This document shows, in pieces, positions 1-14,004 of a stretch of 64,000 nt of DNA; the first letter of the stretch is position 1; each line of letters begins with the position of its first letter. Both the position numbers and the translations under genes were made by a program. The notes under the pieces were generated by a model, which was not told the DNA's origin, searched no databases, and worked only from the letters and a program-made list of their open reading frames with translations. This stretch comes from Solea solea. Its lineage: Eukaryota; Chordata; Actinopteri; Pleuronectiformes; Soleidae. Location of the stretch: positions 9,293,330 to 9,357,329 of the forward strand of contig NC_081151.1 of NCBI RefSeq assembly GCF_958295425.1, in the 5' to 3' direction.

Positions 1-39
1 GACACTGCTTTGAATATAGTTGTATACCTGTTTGTGCAG

Positions 40-3000
40 GAGCAAGCTGTGGAGCGTGAACATGAGAGAGACGAGTTTCAGCAGGAGATCAGAAGGCTGG
101 AGGCCCAACTCAGGCAGACTGGCAGTGTGGATAACAAAGGACGCAGGGTAAGGTCTATTAAAGCAAGTGTGCATATAAAGCATGAGGTTGTGCTTTTTAC
201 TAACCAGATTAAGACCCTGTTTAGACATGGTATTAATATCCGTCCTCAGTGATCCGATCACAGTCAGACCGCAACGTGCAGGTCTGAAAGGCCCAAAACC
301 ATCCTGAGGGCCTGTTTGTGTGTGCGCATCAAACATATCTGTACAATCAGAACTTAATTCTGTCTTTGCAAGCAGTCAAGAGCGAGGGAATTCTTTGTGG
401 TCACAGGACATGCAGCCAGGATGCATTTTAATGCCATGTGTGAACAGTCACACTTGGCATGATCTGGCAGTGATCGAATCACTGAGGACAGATCTACCAG
501 AATATCAGATCTTAATGGGGCCTATAATTCTAGCATTATTGGTGACCTACTTTTAAATCAGTCATATAGTATTCCCTTTTATAAATCAAGTGCTCTAACA
601 GCTTTGCACACGATACTTATGTATATAATATTTCCTAGGATCGGAACCATCAATATCCAGACTTTGCTGCTTTAACTTCTTTTTCTGCCTTGTACTGTTA
701 TACACTATATACTACGTAAAGCTGATGTGAAGTTTGCTACTGTAGCTGACAGACTGTCAGCCACATGTAACTACATAGATGTCAACTACAACTGCAAACT
801 ACATTCAAATTGCTTTTGCCAAATCTAGTGGTTTATCCTTTCAGACATATGACAGATGTCTGGAGGATTTTGTCCTCCCCCATTAATGTTTGCATAGAGA
901 CCACTCCATGATGAAATAAGTGTATGCAGTTCACAAACAGGGCTGATTCGCCTTGAAATCTGTGTTAAAATGCTATCATAAAACAAGATAATACAAAGTA
1001 TTTTATACAAAATGATAAATAAAATGGTTGTGTTGCATTTTTACTTTTGATGTTTTGAAGTGTCTAAAATTATTTTGGGACTAAAGGACCACTAACTGGT
1101 TTATAATGTATGTGATCTGTTGTTTGATTGCTAATGACTGACTTTTGCCATGTGTTTGTCCCTGTACTGAATGGATTGCTGTAGTTTGAGGACTTGGCTC
1201 TTCAGGTATGAAATCTAACCATAGCCGCCTTCTTTTAGCTCCTCTGACTCTTGTGCATGGTGTGGATTTTAAATCATATCTTCACTGCAATCATCAATAG
1301 CTCAATCTTAGTGCTTGCCATAGGGTCTTTCTATTAATTTTCATTTCATTGTCCATTTGCCTAATATACATATTATTCAATATTTAATTTGCTTCATTTG
1401 TTCCTCACCTCCATATCCCTGCTTTCAGTGTGTTGTACCAGTGGCTGCACATCCTGAATGGCATATTTAGATTAAAAGAATGTGATTCTCAAATCCACTT
1501 TCTACTTTAAAATACTTAAACTTTGGAAATGTGTTATCCTAAACCTTGCTGCATTTGTCTTTGCAGGTAGAAAGTCTTCAAGCTATCATCAAAGACAGGA
1601 TGGAGGACCATGCCTCCTTGCTAGCAGCCAATCAGCAGGCCCAGCGAGATCTTGCAGAGCGCAATGAAGAGATAGACAAGCTAGCTGGGAGAATCAGAGA
1701 GCTAGAACAAGCACTGCTCAATAGCACAGAGAATAATAGATCTATCAGTCAACTTGAACAAGAGCTTCACAAAGCAACGTTGCGAGAGGAGGAGCTCACA
1801 CAAGTAAGAACTGATGTACACTATGTTTGGATGTGGTGTCATTGTAAAAGTAATTTTAAACTTTTTTTTCCTCCAATATTTAACTCTCTTCTTTTTCTGC
1901 CAGGATAAGCAGGCACTGGAGCAGCAGCAGCTCTCAAACAAGCTTCAGATCTCTGCCCTGCAGTCCAAACTGGATGAGACGAGACACTGTTACCATGACA
2001 ACACGCGCGACCCGACCCAGGAGCTTAGGGATGCCCTGGATGCTGCTCAGCAGAGCCTACAGAACAAAGAGCGGGAGGTCTGTATGAATTTTTGCAAAGC
2101 AAAATTTCAGGAATCAAAGGAATTTTGCCTGCATGATTTGCAGTGCCACATGTGTGTGGATATCCAGAGCTGTTTTTTAAAACCAAAACTAAGCAATGCT
2201 TAAAGCTTAATATGTTACATTAACAACACAAGACGTTATAATTCATTTGTAATCAATAATCTTATGTCTTTCAGGTTGAGGTTGTGTTTGGCCAACTGGA
2301 CAATGTGCAGAGAGATTTGAGCATCAAAGAGGTTGAATGTAAACACCTCGCACTACAGTTGGAGCTTCTGTCCAATCAGAATGCAGCTCATGTTAATGAG
2401 CTCCAAGAGCAGATTGCCGAACATAAGGTAAGAGCTACTTCTTAAAGCAATAAATTATCTGCAAGTACGGTGTTTCCGATGCTAAGTATTTAGAGACATG
2501 GCCCACTATCTGAACAAAATGCTACATTTTTAAATATGCAATATCATCATTAGCATAATCAAACAACTGCTGTTGTTGCACAGTGTTCATTTCATAAATG
2601 CCTTTAAGCAAGTGTGTGATGATCAGGCAAATATATTTTGGTTGGATCTGTTGTTGATGTGGCATGTACAACTTTACTTGCAGGAGACTATGTCTGCCCT
2701 CGCTCTTCTCCAGGAGGAGAAAGATGAACAAAGGGAGGTGGTGGAGGTAAAGGAAGAGACTCTGTCCTCAGCGCTTCTGCAGGAGAAAAACCAGGAGATC
2801 GACCACCTCAGCAATGAAATCCATAGGCTTGAACAGGAGCTGGAGAACACCAAGGACAACAAGGTCAGTATGACAATACATACAAATGCAATAAGAATAC
2901 ACATAGTTGAAAATCATATTTTTCCCTCTGTCCACAAGGATCTGGAGATTGAGGTTGAAGATCTTCACTCACAGGTGGAGCATCTTCAGTCTGAAATCAC

Positions 3001-6000
3001 AAGAATACGTCAGGACAAAGAGGAAGAAGAGGAGCGTCTTCATGAGGTCATCAGCACTCTGCAGGAAGAACTTGCCACATTGGGCCCGAACGTGCATGAA
3101 GTTAGTGACTCTCAGGACGGTGATAGCATTAATCCTTCACCGGCTCCCAGTCCTGAACCTCAGCACTATACCATCCAGGAACAGGAGAGGAGGGGAGGTC
3201 CGAGCAGCCTAAAGCAAGAGCTCAGTCTGACTCACTCTGCCTCGTCGCGTTCCCTTCATTCCCATCTTAAGGTAATACAGAGTCAACTAGAGACCGCAGT
3301 GGCAGAGAGAGAGGGACTGGAGCGATTACTGCTTACCCAGGAGGAAGAGTACAGAGGACATGACGAGGAGTTGGGGAACAGGCTGAAAGCTGAGAAGGAA
3401 AAAGCAAATGAACTCCAAGGCCTCCTTGCCCTCAAGGAGACAGAGCTGGAGGAGGTGAAAGCCCAGGTAGAAGAGGAGAAGGACAAGAGGAAACTAACTG
3501 AGGAGGAGCTGGACAGGTGGCAATTTCAAGCTGGAGAGGTGGTCTCCCTGCACAAGGAGAAAGCCCATCTCAATACCCTTGTCACTGATCTCCAAAAGAC
3601 AGAACAAGAAAGGGTGAAAGAGATTGAGACTCTAAAAACAAAAGAGCAGGACATGAAAAAAGAAATGGGGGTCCTTAGAGAAACCAGTGTTGAGCTTGAT
3701 AGGCAGATCCAGGAGTTAAGAGCTGAGGTGGTAAACATGGAGAAACTGATTGCTGTCGAAAGGGTGAAGATTAAAATGCTTGAGACTGAAAAAGGAGCTC
3801 TTTCTGCTGAAAATGAAGCACTCAAGAGGACCGAGCGACAACTCCAGGAGGAAATTGAAAGACTCACTCTGGAGGTGACTTCAATGAGTGATCTAATCCA
3901 GGGTCTGATGGTTCAGCTCGGTGAAAAGGAAACCAGTGAAGAGGAAGCTCAAAAAGAGTTGCTGGTGAGTCACTATTTCACAAACCCCATTTTATATTAT
4001 GGTATTAAAATCAAAAAATTATTTCAATTCTATTTGAGCTGTTATTTGTGCCACAGGAGTCTTAGAAAAAATGTGACGGTAACCTTCGTCCAACTTTGCA
4101 GTTAGTGTACAGCTGTGCTAGGGACTACAGCTAGAAGCTAGACCACATCTGGTCACAGTTAGGAGCGTAATGACGTGTTACAGCACTCAGACTGCAGAGT
4201 CTGACACGGAGGAAGTTACACCAAAATGAGGAAGAGGGAGAAAAAATCTTTGCTATCTCCTGTTTTTTAAAGCTGGGTCATTTTTCTTTTCTTAATGTTT
4301 ATTTTTGTTTCTGTCGAGGCAGGATGTGGTAAGAACAAGTCACGTTTATTTTAGTGGAAGCTGAAATGAGTGGGTTTTGCTCGCTGCATGTCTATGTATT
4401 GTCGAACTTCTTTAGCAAATGTACAGTAGCTCTCATGGTCTCAGTGTACTAGAATATATATTTAGTACTTATGTAAAAGTGTAGATGTAAAATCTTTTAC
4501 AAAATATGGTGCTTAGATTGTGGTTACATTGCAAAGCTCTCACAGAAAAAATATACAGTGAATTTGTCTTTGTTCACAGTTGCTGTTGCATGTCAAACGT
4601 AGTACTTCCTGTTTCTCCTTCAAAGTAAAAGCACTCTAGTTTTTCAATGCATTGATTCCATTTGTTTTAGTTTTTTTTCCAGTGTGTGAGTGTTTTTATG
4701 GTATTTAAAGGTGAACTCTATGTAGAACATAGCAGAAGCTCTGCAGCCGGATACCGTATCAGCAGAGAATTCTCTTTTTGACAGACAAATGCTGAAGTTA
4801 CTCTGGCAAAAGCAGACACTGCCTTGAGACAGAGGGAGGATGAGCTCAGTAGACTAAGGACAGAGCATCAGGCCCTGAAGACCGAGCTGGCCACAGTGAA
4901 AGAGGGTCTGAACACCAGTGCAGAGAGGGCTGAGAAACTACACGAGGAAGGACAGGTGGGAATATGTAGTAACTAAGTGCATAATATCCGACACAGATCA
5001 TATAACTCAAAGATTCAATCTGTTAATCATTGATTTTATTCTCTTCCTCTGTCAGACCAAAGACCGTGCCCTTGTTGAGCTGGAGAATGATAACCAGCGG
5101 CTGAAGGCAGCGCTTCAGAATTTACAGGAGGATCTGGCAGTGCAGGAAGAGGAATTGGCCTGTCAACAAAGAGAACTACAGCAACTCCAACAGCACTGGC
5201 AACAAGGATACAAACAGAATGGTAGAACTTAAAATCTTAAACACTGAATATATTCATCTGTTAAAATGTCTATATTTGAACAGTTTTTCATGATGGTCAA
5301 GATGACAGTAGACGGTATAAATGAAAGCGGCATTGCAACATGTTCTTCTAATGATGGTTTTTCATTTCATATTTTTTCAGATATTTCTCACAGAGCTTTT
5401 GAGGACATTGTGAGTGTCTCTCGTGATGAAGCCTCCCTGAGTTCTCCAGAGGTGCTGAGGAAACTTGAATGCTCAGAGGACAGAATCCCAGAAAGGTTCC
5501 ATGCCTCAGTCCTGGCCTCTCGTCTGTCTGAGCTCAGTGCAGTGAACAGCACAGGCCTGGATCTGCCTGAGGTCAAGCCCTCTCCCAGGCTTGTGATGGA
5601 GTCTCCCCCCTCTAGGACCATCACGCCAGAGCTAGCCACACAGAGTACCCACTCCCCACGTTCATTGTCCGTCTCTGACAACTTCTCCATGCTTGACTCT
5701 CTGGATACTGACAGAGTATGCGATCTGACAACTTTAAAATGTTTCTCTTTGTTCATTCTGTGCAATTCTGTTTTTTTACAGGTTTGCTTATATATGTCTT
5801 AATACCTTGTGATTTTAGGTGACTGATTTAGAAGCACTTGACCTCACAACCCCTCCATCCCCAATTGACTCAACCACCTCCCTATCAGCACCAGAGTGGG
5901 CCAGTGATGGCTATGGAAGCAGTGAGTATTTGCACACTGAAAATCTTCACAGTTAACAGTCTTACAAGAATCGGTCATTTGGTCATTGTGTATATAGGTC

Positions 6001-9000
6001 AAGGCAGCAGTGAATTGCTTTTGGATGAAATGTTTGATACTTCTATATACTCACTGAACATCTTCAGTTAACACACACAGCACTTGTTAGAATAAAATGC
6101 AGCACCACACACATTTAACTCTTTTCTCTTGTGGTTCAGATGTAAGTTCAGAGTTGGGTGCCAGGCTGAGAGTAGAGCTTGAACACACTGAAAGACTGGA
6201 TGCTCAGTTTGTTGAGTACCTCCGTTGCCGAGGAATGAACCCGACAGCTAACACAGATAGTGCTGCAGGCAGTATGAGCTACAGCGATGACCTGCTGTCT
6301 CCTGAACTTCAGGTGGGCTTCATCTACACTTGGAGGTAGTTCTGTTTATTTGGCATTAAGTCTAAAATTAACTTGGTTTCCTTTCTGATTTGCCTGCAGG
6401 GTCTGTTGAAGAAAGTTTATCAAGAAAGCTGCAGAATCCTTACCTTGTCCCAACGCCGTGCCACTTCCGCCGCCCAACCTCATGCCTTCTCACTAAGTCA
6501 CGCGCAGTATTATTGCGGTGATGGCCCCACTCCAATTGACACACTGGACAAATCGTCCTCTAACCCCCCCATGAGCTGGCAGCAGGAGAAGAGGGCACTG
6601 CAGGAGACTGTGATAGCTCTCAGAGAACTGCTTTGTCGAATGGCACAGACACACACACAAGTGAGTTTCACTTTAACTGCTGTAGACTTAACATTTATTG
6701 ACATGGGGAAATTAGTTTTTTTTTTCCAAATAATTGCTTGTGCTTTTACCTACGTTTTTATTACAAATGTCATGTTTCATTGAGTTATCTTCTGATTATA
6801 GTGGAACTGATGGTGCTGATTTTTCACATTCCTCCTTTAGACTGACCACAGAGATCAACTACAGAATGATGGACTGGTTGAATCCCAACTAAAAGCGGAG
6901 CTAGAGGAGAGCCAGAAACAACTGACATGTGCTCTTGACACTCAGAAAGAGCAAAATAACAAAATGCAGACACTCAGGTATACTTGCATAGTGAACTAAA
7001 GCACATCATCTCCATTAAACTGAATATCAGACAGAAGTCAACATGGCATAGAAAGGAGAACAAACTGAAATGTCAGTTATCCAATGGACTTAATCTTTTC
7101 ATCTGTTTGGAAAGATGACACCTAATTATCTTGTGTTATGAATGCAATTTTTGTTTGAGTTGTTTCTGTATGTTTTAGATTGTCATCTGGCTAGTATGAA
7201 CTTCCTTCACTTTAATTCGAAAGTGGTGGCTTTCCACCAATGTTTTATTTTATTTTTTGAATTTCCATCTCCAGATTTGCTATACAAGAAGTCGAGGAGG
7301 CTTTGAGGGCAGAGCAAACCAGAGGCCAGGAGCTTCAACAGCAGCTGGAGCAGGAGAGAGATCTGAGTTTCCATAAACACAGAGAGGAAGAGGAAAAGAA
7401 AGAGGTAAGAGAACTACATCAATGCATACTGCAATTACATTTTTGTTATGGCTCTGCAGTGTCCATTTTGAATATTGGACTCTGGTGGAATTCATTGTGC
7501 CTGTCTTTTATTTTTGAACTCTGAAAGAAGATTCTCTTCTTAACACCCCCCCCAGGCTATGCAAGTATCCTCTAAGTGTCAGAGGTCAGAAATCTTGGCT
7601 CTCAAGGGTCAGGTAGAGCAGGAGAGGGTGACCTGCAGCAACCTGAGACGTGAGCTTCAGATTGAACAGTCTCGCAGTGAGCTACTGGAAAAACATGTCA
7701 GCGACACCCAGAGAGAGCTCGAAGAGGAGCGACAATGCTCTGTCCAACAACAAGATCACCACTTGAAAGAAAAGACTAATCTCCAGCGACTTCTAACTGA
7801 AGCAGAAACTCGTATAGGTGATGTTCACGCTAAACTCGCAGATGCTCATAAGAAGCTGGATGAAGAGAGAGACCGATGCTCCAGGCAGCTGGATGAGCTC
7901 AGCCACAGACATGAGGCCGATGCATCCAGAGACAGGAAGTTCATCTATGATATGCGTGCACAGCTCGAGCAGGAGCGAAGGCAAGCGGAGGAGCTGGGGG
8001 CTGTGATGAACAAACTGAGGGACGAGTTACTGCAGAGCAGAAGGAAATGGGAAGAGGAGGACAAAGCCAGGAGAGAGGAGTTGCAGAGGGAACGGGAGGC
8101 CACCACTCGTCATCGTGTAGCTATCGAGACTTTGAAGGAGCAGAAACGGGAAGCCAGCCGTGCTTTGGCGGAGGAGCGGGAACGGTCCAAACGCCAAGGG
8201 GTGGAGCTTGCAGAGCTGAAGGAGAAACTACGGCTGCTGCAGGACAAGGAGAGGGAGAGGGAGCAGCAGTGGGAGAGAGAGAGGATGAAGGTGCGGCAAG
8301 AGCAGGTGGAGAGGGAGCGGCGACAGGAGAGAACCAACACCAAACTGGTAAGATATTGTCAAAGTTCTTACTCATCCTTATTGTTCTCATTTAGTTCTCT
8401 GATCAAGAGTTTGTAATACTCAGTTTTGGATACACAACACATTTTTCACTTTAGTGTGAGCTGGAGTTGTTGAGGCAACAGGATCAGGAGCGTATGCAGG
8501 AGCTGCAGAACACCCTGGCAGACCTGCAAAGAGAGGAGCGAGAGATGGCTGCTCAGAGGCTTTCTGGATGGAGCTTGGGGAAGCAACACAAAGCTGCATC
8601 TACACAGCATCTCCAAAATAACATCCAGACTGACTGCGCTCAGTCAGGCAGCTCACAACAAAACCAACAGGTACAAGAGTATGTCATTCAGCTAATGATA
8701 CTAGGTTGGGTTCTTAAATGTGTCTGTTGCTTTCCTGCTGCGGAGCTTCTGCTATGTGTACACAAGGTTTGCCTTTTGAAAATCTTTACTTATTCATAGA
8801 AACTAAATACCAGGACTCTTCATTATGGAGCTGTACATTTGTCTGCGGTGCACATATTTCACAGTAGAGCTTTGTTGGAGGGAAAAGATGCTTGTTGTGT
8901 TTATAACATGTGTGACAGGTACAGATGCTGAAACTAGTAAAACCTAATTTTCAAAGTGTATTTTTGCTGTGAGACAGGTGCAGCTTTTGTGAAAAATGGT

Positions 9001-12000
9001 CAATAGGTCGATCTCTAAAAAGAGCTGTGCGACTCATGCAGGCAGTGTGGACGCTTTCATTAGTTTGTGTTCTTACATGAAAAACGAGACTTTCTGCAAT
9101 GCAGACACACCACTCAAGCATTTGGTGTGAACCTGTTATTAATTATAGAGAACATATCTTAACAACCTATTTTCTGATTTTTAACAACTTAAAATGCCCC
9201 ATGATGTGTAAGAGGCTGAACATAAATAAATTTCACTCATGCAGTTCTGCTCTGGTGAAATAAAATGTACTTTTATCACTGTAGATGCCGTCCACGTCGC
9301 CATCGTCCAATTTGCTGGACAGGTTGTTGACCGAGAACTCGGAGCTGATGGAGCGTTTGACATCGCTGAGTCAGGAAAGAGCCACTCTCAAACACAGACT
9401 CGGATTACTGGACAGACAACTGCAGCGTTCAGAGAGCGAGCTCGCTAAAGTCACTGCAGAAACTGAAAACAGACCCCTCAATGATGTGACCAACAACAGT
9501 AAGGTCAGTAGGGGGGAAAAAATAAAGTCACATACAGTATACATTTGTCAATGATATAAACTATCACACTGAATAGACTTTGGATAGGCCTTCAAATTAA
9601 GTTGATAGATTGCATTGATGGATTTGGCCTAAATATAAATGTTTTTCGTACTTTTCGTGAGCCTCGTACATTTGCCCTCACCCAAAAGTTTATCTACTGA
9701 AATTGGAAAATTGCTCAACTAATATACTGTATAAGCTTAACTGTAAAATTGGTATTGAAATGGTGGCCATTGGCCAGTTTCAGTAACTAGCTATTAGTGT
9801 GATGTCTGTTCTGACACAGTGATAAAACGTTTACATCCATTGTTCTTTGACTGCAGGTGCAGCGTTTGTATGAGCGTTACCTGCGTGCCGAGAGCTTCAG
9901 GAAAGCTCTGGTGTACCAGAAGCGCTACCTGCTGCTGCTGTTGGGTGGTTTCCAGGAGTGTGAGCAGGCCACACTGTGTCTCATTGCTCACATGGGTGCA
10001 CGGCCCTCACCCCAACTCGCCTTACAGCACAGACCCCTCAGAAGATTTAGGGCTGTTGTTGGAGTTGTCATTGCTGTCTCAAGGTAGAGAGCATCCGAGT
10101 GTGTGAGCGTTTTGAATTTTTGACCTCAGGCTTGTCTGCGAGTAAAACACACTCATCGCTTTTTTTCCAGAATGAGGTTCCTAACTAGAAAATGGCAGCG
10201 GGCGATTAGACGATTGTCTGTGTCTGGGACTGTCAATGGGCATGCTTCAGGTCAGCACACTGAACCCATTTTAATATAATATGCACCATATGACTGTTAA
10301 TGAGTGTGTAGATTGTTCATTTTAACTTTCATTACAGGCCTTAAAGTTTTACGGCAGCAACAACCAACATCAAATTCTGACTCCCCACCAAACAGAGACA
10401 AGGTGTCAGCTCTTGTTCCACCGAGCAAATCACCATTCAGGTTGCACAACAGGTTTGTTCTCCCCTTCAGCAAAGAGTTTAGCTTATAGTGTCAGATACA
10501 GTTATGTTTCCCTAAATGAGGTCTACTATTTCTTCAGGTCCTATACTAGCACTTCTCCGTCCTTGGAGCATTCAGGGGCAGCGCCTCAGGATCCAGAGCG
10601 ATCCCTGACAGAATATATCCACCATCTTGAGAAAGTCCAGCAACGGTTGGTAGGAGCCAGGCAAGGTGAGAGGCATTAAATTTGATTTGGGTGATACAAG
10701 CACATTTTTTGAATAGGTTCAGTGAATGCACAAAGGTGGAACAAAAAAATCACTGGTGGAGATGACTAAACATTTCATGGGTGTCCTCATCAATAAACAC
10801 ATGACTTCACATGAATTAACTATAGTAAAAGTCACTGGGTTTATGCTGCTATACTCTTAGGCACATGTATCTGTCTTTGGTCACTGTTTCTCTCTGAACA
10901 AGAGCGTACAAGTAAATCTACAACAAATTCTGATGTTGTGGTGGGCAGCTTTATACTTACTTGGACCGTTTTATCAGATCCCGCAAAACCTCTGTGCTCT
11001 ATCGTCTCCCAAACTAGTAAGCAAGACTCATTTAGCCGTGCCCCCTAAAGAGGAAAGGAGGATACAGTCCGCCTGTTCCCCTGATATGATTGGTTATCGG
11101 CAGCGCTGGCTGCAGGAGAACAGGACGTGGCTGTACCTGAGCTGCTTGTCGCCACTTTACCTGTATGGCCCAGGTGAGTGTGAGTGTAACAGACTCACTC
11201 CACCAAATAATAAAGTAGCACCATACTCTGCTCAGAATGGGTACTGACTTGTCTGCAGTCACTGAGGTGATTAATACACACGCATGCACACACAAACCGG
11301 AAAACATGTCATGCAGGTTTATAATTCATATTAGTATTGATTGATGTTTATGATTTCTTTTGATAATTACAAACTACATTCAATGGAAACAAATACATTT
11401 TGTTTCCATGACAGTATTATTTAAGTATTTACTTGCATTGATCTAAATGTAGCATAACATCACAAAATGTATCTGATACTTAAACATACAGCTGAGTTTT
11501 AAGCTATTTGTCAAAGTCAGAAGATTTGTTTGGTGGGTGATCGAATGTCTTAGCCTTGTACTGAAATCCACATTGTGAAAAGGGTGAACATGGGATAATT
11601 TCACAGACAGCAGCATCAGCTTGAATTAATGACTATGCACTATTTAAACAGCAGTGTGTAATGATTGATCGAAGCATGTTGCCAATTTCTTGAAAATTAG
11701 ACTTGGCAGTAGTATGCAAATAATGGGTATAAAAACACTAGTGAAGAAATGTACTGGGAGCCAACAATGTGACATAAACCTGGAGGACATTTATCCTCAC
11801 ACACTGGTGGGTGACAGCCACAGGTATACATTTTTCATGTTTTCATTAGAGCTGCATTTTCTCATGTCTGGTTCCTCAGAGCCGAATATTTCATGTCATG
11901 GGAGATTCTGTTGACTTCACAACATTAAATGTATTTAGGCTTTTTCAGAATCATGGCAGCAAAGCAGTCACTGCACACAAATCATCTTATGAAAATGCAG

Positions 12001-12790
12001 AAGTTTTTCGCATTCCATTTCCATTATTAAATCTCAAGCAAAACATGTTGCATCAGCGTGGTTACCAGATTTGGCAAATTACATCAATAAGATACTGCAC
12101 TTGTACCCCACACTGTTTTTTATTTTATTTATTTGTTTTTTAAATAAACCTTGAATCTGTTTGGTTCACAATTATCTACACTGGTATGTCTGTTACATCT
12201 TATCATGAACTTTGTCTCGGGTTGTAGTGTCCATATTTTAACATATCTCCACTGGAGACGCTCGTAATTCTCCTCTGGTCAAGGAGGCTTTTGAGGTTTT
12301 GGTATCATTGGCAGCTAACTTCTCTCTGCTCACTCTCTGCACTCATCCCCTTTGTTGAAGTGCTACTTGCCGCCTCATTGGGTGGGTGGTGGAATTAGAG
12401 CAACAGACTAACATGAACATGATCACAGTTTTTGTAAATACACTGACTGTACTGTTGTCAGTGAAGTTTCCATAATTTATGATGACATATCATGGTCATT
12501 TTATGTCTTCATATAATACATTTCTTACATAATTATGTCACCTTTTAATTTTCAGCTTTAGGTGGAAGTTATGAATGATAATCATTAGTGGCACATTAAT
12601 ATGGATTATAGGGGAAAACACGATACCTTGTTATTGTTAACCAAGTGAAAGATAATGAGCAAACCTTGGTTATGCTGTGTTATCTTGTATTTATGAGAGT
12701 TGTCATAAAGGTTGTTCCATGCACTTTCTGAAATATGTTTTTGTTTGTGTCCTCTTAGGCTCACCTCTTTTCCCATCCGACCAGAAGTAA
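40..12790 (+). CDS. pcnt: Pericentrin, 3' portion (5' end outside window)
   Basis: Large centrosomal scaffold that anchors gamma-tubulin complexes and signalling enzymes at the pericentriolar material. Exons: 40-147, 1567-1803, 1904-2077, 2275-2427, 2684-2863, 2939-3964, 4785-4955, 5056-5221, 5381-5715, 5819-5921, 6140-6312, 6400-6660, 6841-6977, 7275-7404, 7556-8347, 8455-8670, 9285-9503, 9857-10083, 10171-10250, 10338-10452 (or 10440), 10538-10665, then a terminal part ending at TAA 12788-12790. Phases agree at each junction to 10,665. Most exons encode Glu/Lys/Gln/Leu-rich coiled coil. Exons 9857-10250 hold the PACT domain (RLYERYLRAESFRKAL, YLLLLLGGFQECEQ). The tail SLTEYIHHLEKVQQRL separates it from the paralogue AKAP9. 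Exon 1904-2077 uses an unusual GTCTGT donor. The last one or two exons are uncertain. Confidence 0.93.
9857..10250 (+). other. pcnt: PACT domain exons of pericentrin
   Basis: Two exons, 9857-10083 and 10171-10250, encode the conserved PACT (pericentrin-AKAP450 centrosomal targeting) module. It starts VQRLYERYLRAESFRKALVY, continues through a leucine run and GGFQECEQ, and ends with a basic segment read across the splice as AVSRMRFLTRKWQ. In this family the segment binds calmodulin and directs the protein to the centrosome. The wording matches pericentrin (CLIAHMG) better than AKAP9. Confidence 0.93.
11051..11173 (+). CDS. pcnt: Candidate penultimate pericentrin exon (uncertain)
   Basis: This stretch is open, has coding-like composition (CSPDMIGYRQRWLQ, LYLSCLSPLYLYGPG) and ends in a strong CAG|GTGAGT donor. 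If it starts after CTAAAG at 11,050 it has 41 codons, enters in phase 1 and leaves in phase 1. That fits both the upstream exon (ending 10,665) and the downstream exon (12,759). The acceptor is poor, and another in-frame acceptor at 10,949 is possible. Without it, 10,665 joins 12,759 directly and still keeps frame. A competing reading from an acceptor at 10,903 runs 48 codons to a stop at about 11,049. I could not match the peptide to a known family. Confidence 0.4.
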
Positions 12791-13225
12791 TCCGGCCACT
12801 GAACAAATGAATGTCACCCGTCTGCCTATCGTTCTAAAACTGCTCCATGCCTTACGTGTGTGGAAAGGAATATCAAATGTGTGTTGAACCTTTTTGATAG
12901 GCTTGATTTTATGACTATATAAATTATTTTTTTAAATTGCTACTGTAACTTTTTTTGTCTCAGTATTTTTAAGGTCGCTCTTGAGACGTTTGAAGAGTGA
13001 ATGTTTTTATTTGAGATAGCACTGCTGTTATTTTCCTAACATTTTATATAATCCTCTGTGCTATGTAAATAAGACTGATGTCTGTGTGTTTAAATGTGCA
13101 CTTGTTTTATACTAGAAATCCACGACCAATGTTGTTAGAGGTTATGTTAGTGCATAAAAGTGAACCATATGTCTATGTATATCTATGTTTCTACCATAAA
13201 GTTAATAAATATTTTAAATGTGTGA
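12759..13225 (+). terminator. pcnt: pcnt last exon, 3' UTR and poly(A) signals
   Basis: After the acceptor CCTCTTAG at 12,758 the frame reads GSPLFPSDQK and stops at TAA 12788-12790, close in length to the short tail of mammalian pericentrin. An AATAAA at 13204-13209 is the likely cleavage signal. Another AATAAA at 12143-12148 would serve a transcript ending inside the preceding intron. The rest is AT-rich and non-coding. Confidence 0.6.
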
Positions 13226-13623
13226 TTACAATCCAGAGACGGTGTATTTCATGGAATCTTTACATTATAGGTAGAATCCGGTGAGGTTTATTGACAATTC
13301 TGTTTATTAGGACCTTGTTGGTTGTTGATTCTTCAATACCCTGCAAATGGTAAAAATTAAGTTACAAGAACATAATATGTTGTGTAACATATGAAATATA
13401 ATATATGATATAAATGGTACAGGTAGGGGTGTATTTAAAAAGCTCACAGGTGGGTAGACATCTTGTAAACATCCACAAAAATGTAAACATCCATCTTTGC
13501 ACACTCCACTTTTTCTGTCAATATTTAGTTATTTTTCTTTGTAAATACAAAATAGTAGGTTAATTTGTGACATTATTTTTGTATTAAAGTTAAAGCTTTT
13601 AAGAGAGGTTCATTATTGTTATT

Positions 13624-14004
13624 CAGTCAGTCATCATCTACCGCTTTATCCTCAACCAGAGGGTCGCGGGGGGTGCTGTGCCAATCTCAGCTACATCGGG
13701 CGATAGGCGGGGTACACCCTGGACAGTTCGCCAGTCCATCGCAGGGCCACACACAGATAGAGACAAACAACCATTCACTCTCACACTCACTCCTATGGTC
13801 AATTTGGAGTGTCCAATTTACCTATCCCCACATTGCATGTTTTTGGACTGTGGGAGGAAGCCGGAGTACCCGGAGAGAACCCACGCACACACGGGGAGAA
13901 CATGCAAACTCCATGCAGAAAGGCCCTTGTTCCAACCGGGGCTCAAACCCGGGTCTTCTCGCTGCAAGGCGAGAGTGCTAACCACTACAGCACCGTGTGG
14001 CCCC
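13624..14004 (-). mobile_element. tRNA-derived SINE with L2-like 3' tail
   Basis: On the minus strand the element starts with a tRNA-like head: A-box-like TAGTGGTTAGCAC, then B-box-like GGGTTTGAGCCC. It ends in a tail containing GATAAAGCGGTAGATGATGA, like the 3' ends of L2-clade LINEs. A perfect 12-bp target duplication (ATTATTGTTATT) flanks it at 13612-13623 and 14005-14016, so the copy is full length and fairly young. Open frames here in all directions are products of the repeat, not genes. A diverged relative lies at about 36,438-36,819 in the opposite orientation. Confidence 0.85.

Noticed and set aside
7793..8390. Minus-strand and alternate-frame open frames opposite the long pcnt exon
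   Set aside because: Shadows of a Glu/Arg-rich coiled-coil exon, where reading in other frames rarely meets stops.
9857..10665. AKAP9 as the identity of the PACT-containing gene
   Set aside because: Both proteins share PACT, but CLIAHMG within PACT and SLTEYIHHLE after it match pericentrin; AKAP9 has different wording in both places.
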